Assembly: GCA_025924495.1 (NCBI GenBank)
Contig: JAICIG010000233.1
Location: 1 to 12,220, forward strand
Source: Pirellulales bacterium
GTDB lineage: Bacteria; Planctomycetota; Planctomycetia; Pirellulales; JAICIG01
DNA length: 12,220 bases
Direction of reading: 5' to 3'
Part shown: positions 1-5,877 of the stretch, piece by piece
How positions within the stretch are numbered: position 1 is the first letter of the stretch
How the letters are laid out: each line of letters begins with the position of its first letter
Made by a program: the position numbers and the translations under genes
Notes under the pieces: generated by a model
Database searches by the model: none
What the model was told of the DNA's origin: nothing
What the model saw: the letters and a program-made list of their open reading frames with translations, nothing else

Positions 1-1
1 C

Positions 2-889
2 AGCGGCTACGGTTTCAACTGCTATAGCTTCCAACCCATGTTGGGCGGCGAGCCCATCGAAACGCTCTGGGCGGCGCCCGACTTCACCAGCGGGCAAAGC
101 AAACCGTCGCACAGCGGCATTCCCATTCTGTTCCCGTTTCCGGGCCGATTGCGCGGCTCGCACCTGAGTTACCGCGGCCAGGCGTATCCGCTGGGGAGCG
201 ACGACGGGCTGGGCAACGGCATTCACGGCTTTGTGCTCAACCGGCCGTGGCGCGTGATCGAAAACCTGCCGCAGCGCGCCACCGGCGAGTTTCTGGCGTC
301 GGTTGACGAACCAGGTTTGCTGCGGCGCTGGCCCGCCGATTTCCGGTTGACGGTCAGTTACGAGGTGGCGGGCAATTCGCTCAATTGCGAGATCGCCGTG
401 CAGAATTCGGGCGAATCGCCATTGCCCTTCGGACTTGGATTGCATCCTTACTTTCGCGTGCCGCTCGGGCCAGGCGGCAAGGCGGCCGTTTGCGTGGTGA
501 CCGTGCCCGCGGCCGAGTATTGGGAATTGGTCGACATGTTGCCTTCCGGCCGGACGCTGCCGGCCGATGGCCCGCGCGCCGTGTCGGCGGGGTTGCCGTT
601 CAGCCAGACAAAGCTCGACGACGTGTTTACGAAGTTGACGAACGCTGGCGAGGGTTGTCATACGCAGATCAACGACCCGCACACCGGACGGATATTGGAG
701 CTGACGTTCGACGAATCGTTCACGCAGTGCGTCGTCTACAATCCCCCGCATCGCGAGGCGATTTGCATCGAGCCTTACACGGCCGTGCCCGACGCGTTCA
801 CGCTCGAAGCGGAAGGCATCCGCACCGGGCTGCGCTTGCTGCCCCCCGGCGAGACGTTCAAGACGCGGTTTGCGATCACGTTGAGGTAG
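2..889 (+). CDS. aldose 1-epimerase (galactose mutarotase-like), 5' partial
   Basis: The reading frame is open from base 2, so the start codon lies outside the window; the ATG at 38 is internal, because the residues before it (GYGFNCYSFQP) fit the N-terminal strand of the mutarotase fold. 295 codons are visible, close to full length for the family. Residues that match the active site are the His in GIHGFVLNRPW, the His in GLHPYFRVPL, and the C-terminal Glu in ICIEPYTAVPDAF, which is the expected general base. The family interconverts the alpha and beta anomers of aldoses in the cytoplasm. The exact sugar cannot be told: the divergent LacX/YeaD-like branches (COG2017/COG0676) include hexose-6-phosphate mutarotases. 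No export signal is visible in the part seen. The next gene is on the opposite strand, so no operon partner is visible. Confidence 0.88.
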   Translation, partial: SGYGFNCYSFQPMLGGEPIETLWAAPDFTSGQSKPSHSGIPILFPFPGRLRGSHLSYRGQAYPLGSDDGLGNGIHGFVLNRPWRVIENLPQRATGEFLASVDEPGLLRRWPADFRLTVSYEVAGNSLNCEIAVQNSGESPLPFGLGLHPYFRVPLGPGGKAAVCVVTVPAAEYWELVDMLPSGRTLPADGPRAVSAGLPFSQTKLDDVFTKLTNAGEGCHTQINDPHTGRILELTFDESFTQCVVYNPPHREAICIEPYTAVPDAFTLEAEGIRTGLRLLPPGETFKTRFAITLR

Positions 890-921
890 GCAGCGGTTGT
901 CGCTGGCGATTTTCCTCTTTG

Positions 922-942
922 CTCGCTGACGCTTCGGGTTGG
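922..942. repeat. possible dispersed planctomycete repeat (TRSVSE-type)
   Basis: CTCGCTGACGCTTCGGGTTG lies in the 104-bp gap after the epimerase stop. Read on the minus strand it gives the peptide-like string TRSVSEQ. I recall this as a frequent spurious translation from planctomycete intergenic DNA, which suggests a genome-wide repeat. It occurs only once in this window, so repeat status rests on memory rather than on the sequence here. Confidence 0.25.
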
Positions 943-993
943 TGTTGAAGGAAGTGCGCCGTTTCGCAGAGTAAGGTAGCGGCAGTTTGCGCG

Positions 994-1027
994 AAAAAAA
1001 CAGGCCGGTCTGTTCAGACCGGCCTGT
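994..1027 (-). terminator. strong intrinsic terminator for the CxxCH gene
   Basis: A perfect 13-bp stem (arms 1000-1012 and 1015-1027, ACAGGCCGGTCTG and its reverse complement) closes on a 2-nt TT in the minimal drawing, or on 4 nt if the top pair opens. On the minus strand it is followed directly by seven T (994-1000), the standard rho-independent layout. It ends the transcript of the minus-strand gene at 1202-1576, about 175 bp after that gene's stop codon, so the repeat array at 1065-1197 falls inside the 3' untranslated RNA. On the + strand there is no T-run after the stem, so it should not act on the epimerase. Confidence 0.88.
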
Positions 1028-1064
1028 CGTGTGGAAATTGAAACTAAAGGAGAAGAGCTGTGGC

Positions 1065-1197
1065 GGCAGACAGGAATGTCTGCACTCCTGGACAGGACAA
1101 GGCAGACAAGAATGTCTGGACTGCGCAGGACAAGGCAGACACGAATGTCTGCCCTCCTGGGCAGGGTCAAGCAGACAGGACTGCCTGCTCTCCTGGG
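1065..1197. repeat. 36-bp palindromic tandem repeat array 1
   Basis: Four degenerate units start at about 1065, 1101, 1134 and 1170 (spacing 36, 33, 36). Each has an inverted core GGCAGACA-NNNN-TGTCTGCC followed by CCTCCTGG-type sequence and a short semi-conserved linker (GGACAGGACAA, GGGCAGGGTCAA). The unit at 1134 has a perfect 8-bp palindrome; those at 1065 and 1101 have end mismatches; the one at 1170 has a compensating A-T in place of the terminal G-C pair and one mismatch. The array ends about 5 bp from the stop codon of the CxxCH gene. The same unit recurs at 3468-3611. It resembles a REP-like or MITE-like family that spreads between genes; no transposase is nearby. Confidence 0.85.
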
Positions 1198-1201
1198 CCG
1201 A

Positions 1202-1576
1202 CTACTCGGCGCCGCCCGGCAGCTTGTGTTCCTTGATCAGCTCGCCGAAGGTGGGACCTTCAGGCGACTTCTCGCCCGCGACCTTGTCGAGAGCTTCCTG
1301 AATCTTCTTCTTGTCTTTGGCGTCGGTCTTCTTGTCGAGCAACTTGTCGAGCGCTTCGCCGTAGGCGTTACGGTTCTTCTTCTCTTTGCCCTTGTGGCAA
1401 ACGTTGCACTTCACTTTTTCGACTTCCGCGGCGAACTCTTTATCTCCGGCATCGCCATCGGGCTTGACGTACTTTTCCTTGAATTCGTCGAAGAAGGGCT
1501 TGATCGCCATTGCCGAGTTCGGGATGAATCCGAACGCAACGGCGCCACAGAGCAGGACAAACACGGCCTTTTTCAT
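1202..1576 (-). CDS. small secreted mono-heme CxxCH (cytochrome c-like) protein
   Basis: The 124-residue product begins with a clear Sec signal peptide (MKK, a hydrophobic core, and cleavage near SAMA at residue 24). The mature part is highly charged and Lys-rich, with one heme-binding motif CNVCH at residues 57-61. It should carry one covalently bound heme c outside the cytoplasmic membrane. There is no Met in the mature chain; His61 and His117 are the only histidines, so a usual His/Met ligation is impossible. The C-terminal GPTFGELIKEHKLPGG looks conserved, as I recall from similar short planctomycete proteins. The start is supported by GGGAGA at 1585-1590, 8 nt before the ATG. A promoter candidate (1703-1731) and a strong terminator (994-1027) suggest a stand-alone gene. 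Its redox partner is unknown. Confidence 0.85.
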   Translation of the reverse strand: MKKAVFVLLCGAVAFGFIPNSAMAIKPFFDEFKEKYVKPDGDAGDKEFAAEVEKVKCNVCHKGKEKKNRNAYGEALDKLLDKKTDAKDKKKIQEALDKVAGEKSPEGPTFGELIKEHKLPGGAE

Positions 1577-1702
1577 GCAGCAGGTCTCCCAAATGCCTGT
1601 TCAGAGTGACCGTGGCCCTGGCGACGCTCGCCGTCCCCGCGCGGTGCGGACGACCAAAACGACTGCCGCCTCCAACAAACCACGGTTTTAGTACGCCTAA
1701 GT

Positions 1703-1731
1703 AATAAACCTTGCGCGGGCGCCACTGTCAA
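1703..1731 (-). promoter_or_regulatory. sigma70-type promoter candidate for the CxxCH gene
   Basis: Read on the minus strand, a perfect -35 box TTGACA (1726-1731) is followed after exactly 17 nt by TTTATT (1703-1708; four of six match TATAAT). It lies about 127 nt upstream of the ATG at 1576, leaving a long 5' leader of about 120 nt. The spacing and the perfect -35 make this the best promoter match in the window; there is no transcript evidence. Confidence 0.55.
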
Positions 1732-1995
1732 GGCAATCGGCGCGATTGATGCGTTCCGAGGTTCCGCCCCGAACGCCTTACGGCGGAGATAGGCATTTTG
1801 CGGTTCGGGCCCTCAGAATCTCAATGCAGCACTGCAAGGGGGTATGTGCGGCAAAGTGGGCAGATTGCGGATGTTTTTCGTGCTTCGTGGCCCGGGCCGC
1901 CCGGCGGCATCTCGCGGCGATCGCAATCGGTCATTTGAGGGCGACACTTAGCCTGCGCGTCGGGCGGCCGTTGCCTGCTTGCCTCGAATTTGCGT
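1732..1995. other. intergenic region with no recognised gene
   Basis: Between the CxxCH promoter candidate and the stop of the 91-residue gene I see no coding frame with plausible composition or a ribosome site, no tRNA and no T-tailed hairpin. Open frames on both strands here give low-complexity, Arg/Cys-rich translations typical of non-coding G+C-rich DNA. GC-rich runs such as GGCCCGGGCCGCCCGG (around 1890-1905) could fold but show no terminator tail. Confidence 0.5.
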
Positions 1996-2271
1996 TTAAT
2001 ACTCTTCTCGCACGTCGTCGTCGATTTCGATCGGCTGTCGCTCACCATAGATTCGGTCGCGCCCGTCTCTCCTCCAGCCGGAAATCCAATATTCTTCGCC
2101 GCTGTCGAGGTCGAAATAATTCGCCTTGAATCCCGATCCCTTGAGACTTTGAAAAGTTTGGCCTTTGTAATACAGCGTCTTACCGGTTCTCGAGAATTGC
2201 ACTCGACCGATTCTCGCCGGGCCAGTCAGCGAACCCGCTTTGCACTCGATATACATGATCCGCGATTGCAT
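1996..2271 (-). CDS. conserved 91-residue protein of unknown function
   Basis: The 91-residue protein has a strongly patterned sequence: MYIECKAG near the N-terminus, then GPARIGRVQFSRTGKTLYY, FQSLKGSGFKANYFD, EEYWISG, the basic stretch RRDGRDRIYGE, and an acidic end IEIDDDVREEY. I recognise it as a family of about 90 residues common in planctomycetes, sometimes labelled in databases as 1-deoxy-D-xylulose-5-phosphate synthase. That label cannot be right, since DXS has about 620 residues with thiamine-diphosphate motifs that are absent here. No signal peptide or membrane segment. The alternation of short hydrophobic and basic strands suggests an all-beta fold; nucleic-acid binding is only a guess. 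AGGA at 2281-2284 sits 9 nt before the ATG at 2271 and favours this start over the internal Met at 2256. Confidence 0.85.
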   Translation of the reverse strand: MQSRIMYIECKAGSLTGPARIGRVQFSRTGKTLYYKGQTFQSLKGSGFKANYFDLDSGEEYWISGWRRDGRDRIYGERQPIEIDDDVREEY

Positions 2272-2326
2272 GGCGAACGTTCCTGACCGTTGAGCTAAGC
2301 CCCCATGAACACAGGAAGCGCGCCTG

Positions 2327-2356
2327 CAGAAAAGGTTCGCGAAGAACCCCTTTCTG
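2327..2356 (-). terminator. hairpin after cdsA, possible weak terminator
   Basis: Arms CAGAAAAGGTTC (2327-2338) and GAACCCCTTTCTG (2344-2356) pair with one mismatch and one bulge around a GCGAA loop. On the minus strand it lies 14 nt after the cdsA stop codon, where a terminator would be expected, but there is no T-run after it. It may be an attenuating or RNA-protecting stem between cdsA and the 91-residue gene. Confidence 0.35.
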
Positions 2357-2369
2357 ACAACTACCAGGT

Positions 2370-3371
2370 TTAGCCTACGAACCAGCGCGGGGATTGGTCG
2401 AGGCCGATGCCGGAAAAGTAATGCACGTAATGAAACACGGCGGGAGCGACGAGAATCAGGCTATCAAAGCGATCGAGCAGCCCGCCGTGGCCGGGGATCA
2501 CGCTGCCCATGTCTTTGATCCCCAGGTCGCGCTTGACGCTCGACAACATCAGATCGCCCAACTGGCCAACAATGCTGATCATGGCGCCGAGCGCGATCAG
2601 ATGCATCGGTTCTGCGATGGGCGTACCGGCAAACACGATGCGGCCGAGGGCAAAGACCAACAGCGTGGTCAGAACGACGGCGCCGAGCGCGCCGCCGACC
2701 GTTTTATTGGGGCTGGTGCGCGGCGCCAGTTTGCGATGACCGAACGTTTTGCCCGAACAGAACGCGAACACGTCGTTCAGCTCGACGGACAACAGCACCA
2801 GCAACACGATGGGACGATAGTTGGCGTCGTTGGCAAGGTAGCCGAGGTGCCCCAGTGCGCCGCCGAACAACATAAAGCCCAAACTGGCCAGGGCGCAGCG
2901 CTGAATATACCCTTGCGGCTTATCGGCCAAAATGGCCGCCGCCGCAATGACGCAAACCATGAGCGGGAACAAGGCGACGAACAGTCCGTACCAATGGTCG
3001 GCCACCGCGAGCGTGACGAAGGCGATGCCCAGATAGACGACTCCTTCGAGCAAACGATCTCGCGGCATGCCAGGCGCGCGAGAGAATTCGCGGTAGCAGA
3101 GAATGCTGAGGACTGCCACGGCGGCAATCGTCCATGCGGCGCCAAGCAGTACGGGGACCAACATCAGCGGAACCAGAACGAGCCACGACCAGTAGCGCAG
3201 CCACAGCTCGCGCCGCTGATTGGGGCCGACGCGGCCAACGGCCTGCAGCGCGAGAAACAGGATCGGCGTCGCCACGAGCAGCACGACCAGCGCTAGCGTA
3301 ATCCATTTCGTCGCCGGATTGGCGAATGCCTGATCGTAGGCGAACAATCGCTCTCGGGTGGCCGCGTTCAT
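2370..3371 (-). CDS. cdsA: phosphatidate cytidylyltransferase (CDP-diacylglycerol synthase)
   Basis: The enzyme makes CDP-diacylglycerol from phosphatidate and CTP, the branch point for membrane phospholipids, and acts in the inner membrane. The 333-residue chain is mostly hydrophobic, with about eight membrane segments (roughly 25-47, 63-95, 108-148, 160-178, 186-204, 226-250, 255-275, 304-320). The family signature is intact at residues 277-304: S-[S]-x-K-R-D (K280, D282), K286-D287, PGHGG (293-297), D300 and D303-S304, which hold the metal and substrate. A second conserved patch, NDVFAFCSGKTFGHRKLAPRTSPNKT, spans 199-224 with its usual SPNKT end. It is about 50 residues longer than E. coli CdsA, the extra length lying at the N-terminus. 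The ATG at 3371 has only a weak GGAT upstream. It follows the helicase gene on the same strand after a 241-bp gap holding repeat array 2, so co-transcription is uncertain. Confidence 0.95.
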   Translation of the reverse strand: MNAATRERLFAYDQAFANPATKWITLALVVLLVATPILFLALQAVGRVGPNQRRELWLRYWSWLVLVPLMLVPVLLGAAWTIAAVAVLSILCYREFSRAPGMPRDRLLEGVVYLGIAFVTLAVADHWYGLFVALFPLMVCVIAAAAILADKPQGYIQRCALASLGFMLFGGALGHLGYLANDANYRPIVLLVLLSVELNDVFAFCSGKTFGHRKLAPRTSPNKTVGGALGAVVLTTLLVFALGRIVFAGTPIAEPMHLIALGAMISIVGQLGDLMLSSVKRDLGIKDMGSVIPGHGGLLDRFDSLILVAPAVFHYVHYFSGIGLDQSPRWFVG

Positions 3372-3433
3372 GCGTGCATCCGTATCGAATGAATTGCCGC
3401 TCGGCGGCGAGCATGCGTTACTCGCGAGGGACC

Positions 3434-3462
3434 ATAATAGCCGCCGGGACCAGAACCGCCAG
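3434..3462 (-). promoter_or_regulatory. weak promoter candidate for cdsA
   Basis: On the minus strand a good -10 box TATTAT (3434-3439, five of six) lies 17 nt after a poor -35 CTGGCG (3457-3462, three of six), about 63 nt upstream of the cdsA ATG. It would let cdsA be read independently of the helicase gene. The weak -35 keeps this tentative. Confidence 0.3.
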
Positions 3463-3467
3463 CGCGA

Positions 3468-3611
3468 GGAGGGCAGACATTCCTGTCTGCCGACAAAAAA
3501 GGGGCGGATGAAAGGCAGACAGAAATGTCTGCCCTCCTGCGGTCAAACAGGCAGGCAGGAATGTCTGCCCTCCTGGGGTCAAACAGGCAGACGAAAATGT
3601 CTGCTCTCCTG
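3468..3611. repeat. 36-bp palindromic tandem repeat array 2, with one inverted unit
   Basis: Three direct units start at 3514, 3550 and 3586, exactly 36 bp apart, each with the core GGCAGACA-NNNN-TGTCTGCC (allowing changes), CCTCCTG and a linker close to GGGGTCAAACA. A fourth unit at 3468-3491 is in the opposite orientation and is separated by a 22-bp A-rich gap. Cores at 3514 and in the inverted unit are perfect 8-bp palindromes; those at 3550 and 3586 differ only by changes that leave G-T pairs on the + strand. The array ends 1 bp before the helicase stop codon, in the same orientation relative to its gene as array 1. Being contiguous and near-identical throughout, it is not a CRISPR array. 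Confidence 0.88.
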
Positions 3612-3612
3612 T

Positions 3613-5586
3613 TCAGGCGCCGGCTTTGCGCTTTTTGAGCAGCGATTGGGGATTGTCGGCTTTGCCGAGCAATTCGAAAAGAAATCGGCTGGGTGTGGTG
3701 GGGCGAGGCTTGCCCCATTTGTTGCGGTTCAAGGCCAAGGTCATCGTCAGCCGGTCTTGAGCCCGGGTGACGCCGACATAGCACAGCCGGCGTTCTTCGT
3801 CGATCGCGGCGCCTTCGGCGGAGACGGAGCGATGATGCGGCAAGAGCCCCTCTTCCATGCCGACCAGATAGACTTGTGGAAACTCGAGCCCCTTGGCGCT
3901 GTGCAGCGTCATTAGCACGATGGCATTGCGGGCGAGTTGATTCTCTTTATCCTGCTGGTCGTCGCGGCCGGAGAGGGCCGTGTCTTCCAAGAAACCAGCC
4001 AGCGTCGGTTCCTCGGCCTTTTGCTGATAACTGGCCAGCGAGTTGACGACTTCCTCGACCGAATTCCAGCGCGCGGTCTGGTCGGCGGGCTCTTTGTACT
4101 GGCGGTTGATTTCGTCCTGGTAGTTGATTTTATGGATCAAGTCGCTGGCCACATCGACGATTGACTCGCGCTTCAAGCGGCCCCGATACTGCTCGATGAG
4201 CGCCACGAATTTGCCGACCGCTTCGACGGCCGGCGCCGGCAGATCGGGCAGTTTGGCTGCGTCGGGCAGAATCTCCCACATCGGCTTGGCCTGCGAAACG
4301 GCGTGCGCCAACAGCAGCTCGACGGCTCTTTGGCCAATGCCGCGCGCCGGCGTGTTGATGATCCGCAACAGCGAAACCTCGTCGCGCGGCTGCACGAGCA
4401 CGCGCAGGTAGGCCAGAATGTCGCGGACTTCTTTGCGGTCGTAAAACGACATGCCGCCGATCAGCGTGTAAGGCAGTTTGGCCCGGCGCAGTTCCTGCTC
4501 GAACGCGCGCGGCTGTTCGTTGGTGCGGAACAGAATCGCGAAATCTCGTGGTTGGGCGATGCGGCGAAAGATCTGCGAATTGATCTCCTCGACAACCTGG
4601 TTCGCCTCGGTCGTTTCGTCGGGATATTGCAGAATGCGCGGGGGCTCGCCGTCTTCGCGGAAAGCCTTCAGCACTTTGTCGTGCCGCAGCTTGTTGTGAG
4701 CGATCAGCCGATTGGCCATCGTCAAAATAGCGCCGGTCGAGCGATAATTGGCCTCCAGCCGTACGACCTTGGCCTCGGGCCAATCTCGCTGAAAGCGCAG
4801 GATGTGCGTTACCTCGGCGCCGCGCCAGCCGTAGATCGATTGGTCGTCGTCCCCGACGACACAGAGATTGCGATGGCCGACGGCAAGCGCCTTGATGATC
4901 CGGTATTGGGCGCCGTTGGTGTCCTGGTACTCGTCAATTAGCAAGTGGCTGAATCGCCCCGACTCGGCCTTGAGCGCCTCAGCCGAGCTGGCGAACAGCT
5001 CTTCGGTGCACAGCAGCAGATCGTCGAAATCGACGGCGCCGGCCAGCTTGAGCGTTTTTTGATAGCGGCGATAGGCCATCGCCGCCAGGTGTTCTTTGTC
5101 GCTTTCGGCGATCGAGGCGGCCTGCGGCGGGCGGATCGAAGCGGTTTTCCAGCGGCTGATGATGTTGATCAGGTCGCCCGGCCGCAGCACCGTATTGGGC
5201 ACTTTGATATCGCGCAGCGCCGCGCGGGCGACGGCTTCTTGATCGCCGCGATCATAAATGGCGAACTGAGCCGGATAACCGAGCCGCGTAATGTGACGGC
5301 GCAAGATGCGCACGCAGAGCGAATGGAACGTGGAAATCTCGGGCTTCTCTTGTCCCTTCTTGCGTTTGCCGAGCAGCCCCGCGGCGCGTTCCTGCATTTC
5401 GGCCGCGGCTTTGTTGGTAAACGTGACGGCCAGAATGCGAGCCGGCCGGACGCCGTGCTTGATCAGTTCGGCGATGCGATACGTGACGACGCGCGTTTTG
5501 CCCGTGCCGGCGCCGGCCAGCACAAGTAGAGGACCGTGGAGCGAGAGGACGGCTTCGCGTTGAGGAGGATTCAGCTCAGGCGGCAT
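3613..5586 (-). CDS. UvrD/Rep/PcrA-type superfamily 1A DNA helicase
   Basis: An ATP-driven 3'-5' single-strand DNA translocase and helicase of the repair/replication-restart type. From the ATG at 5586 it has 657 residues, close to Rep (673) and shorter than PcrA/UvrD (about 720). All SF1A motifs are visible: Q motif LNPPQ (5-9), Walker A GAGTGKT (25-31), Ia TFTNKAA (55-61), II DEYQDT (218-223), III GDDDQSIYGWRG (245-256), IV LEANYRS (277-283), V LMTLHSAKGLEF (558-569) and VI ERRLCYVGVTRA (598-609). The chain ends soon after SRFLFELLG, without the longer C-terminal extension with Tudor-like domain that PcrA/UvrD use to contact RNA polymerase, which favours a Rep-like assignment. The frame is open for 32 further codons upstream, but that extension has no family resemblance, so 5586 is chosen even though its ribosome site (GGGG) is weak. 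It is divergent from the DUF1501 gene. Confidence 0.95.
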   Translation of the reverse strand: MPPELNPPQREAVLSLHGPLLVLAGAGTGKTRVVTYRIAELIKHGVRPARILAVTFTNKAAAEMQERAAGLLGKRKKGQEKPEISTFHSLCVRILRRHITRLGYPAQFAIYDRGDQEAVARAALRDIKVPNTVLRPGDLINIISRWKTASIRPPQAASIAESDKEHLAAMAYRRYQKTLKLAGAVDFDDLLLCTEELFASSAEALKAESGRFSHLLIDEYQDTNGAQYRIIKALAVGHRNLCVVGDDDQSIYGWRGAEVTHILRFQRDWPEAKVVRLEANYRSTGAILTMANRLIAHNKLRHDKVLKAFREDGEPPRILQYPDETTEANQVVEEINSQIFRRIAQPRDFAILFRTNEQPRAFEQELRRAKLPYTLIGGMSFYDRKEVRDILAYLRVLVQPRDEVSLLRIINTPARGIGQRAVELLLAHAVSQAKPMWEILPDAAKLPDLPAPAVEAVGKFVALIEQYRGRLKRESIVDVASDLIHKINYQDEINRQYKEPADQTARWNSVEEVVNSLASYQQKAEEPTLAGFLEDTALSGRDDQQDKENQLARNAIVLMTLHSAKGLEFPQVYLVGMEEGLLPHHRSVSAEGAAIDEERRLCYVGVTRAQDRLTMTLALNRNKWGKPRPTTPSRFLFELLGKADNPQSLLKKRKAGA

Positions 5587-5877
5587 AGAGCCCCGAATGG
5601 TAAGAACTCGCTGCGAGCTTGGCAAATGGTCGATACAACCCGACCATGCGCACACGGCGCGCCCAACTACAGCTCGAAGCACGCGCGTTGCGGCGCGTCA
5701 CATACAGTCAATGGAAACAACGACGCGGCGAAAATCCAGTCCACGTCTGGATTTATCTTTGCGGCTGCGTTAACCTATAAGCCGTTGCCGATAGACAGTT
5801 CTGGCGATGGAGAGCCCGTGAACCATCGCTCGCCGGAGCTGGGGCCCGAACGAGTTGACGCGGTTGCTGGGAGAGCA
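5587..5877. other. divergent promoter region between the helicase and DUF1501 genes
   Basis: This 291-bp gap must hold promoters for both genes. The best -10-like hexamer toward DUF1501 is TATAAG near 5776-5781, about 100 nt before its ATG, but no good -35 stands 16-18 nt upstream. Toward the helicase I find TTGACT on the minus strand near 5708-5713 without a matching -10. Both flanking frames run open into the gap, yet their translations here do not look conserved. No hairpin with a T-run and no RNA gene seen. Confidence 0.45.

Noticed and set aside
1060..1236. Repeat-encoded peptide frame from a GTG after AAAGGAG
   Set aside because: A ribosome-like site precedes it, but the frame is the tandem array itself, open in several frames because the period is a multiple of three; it then runs antisense into the CxxCH gene.
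2282..2304. tRNA-like start on the minus strand (GGGGGCTTAGCTCAACGGTC)
   Set aside because: It resembles an acceptor 5' strand and D-arm, but the anticodon stem, T-arm and 3' acceptor strand are absent; the following bases are the start of the 91-residue gene and AGGA serves as its ribosome site. At most a tRNA fragment or chance.
2394..3296. 300-codon open frame on the + strand opposite cdsA
   Set aside because: It is Gln/Asp/His-rich with no family resemblance and lies exactly antisense to a well-supported CdsA; it is a by-product of that gene's codon use.
3514..3611. CRISPR-like array with 36-bp period
   Set aside because: The period equals a full conserved unit; there are no variable spacers, only slightly diverged linkers, and no cas genes nearby.
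5587..5682. N-terminal extension of the helicase by 32 residues
   Set aside because: The Rep/PcrA family begins just before LNPPQREAV; the extension has no conserved features and would overlap the divergent promoter region.
5536..5877. N-terminal extension of the DUF1501 protein by 114 residues
   Set aside because: The family start MLNILG with a Tat motif follows at 5878, and a Tat signal must be N-terminal for export.
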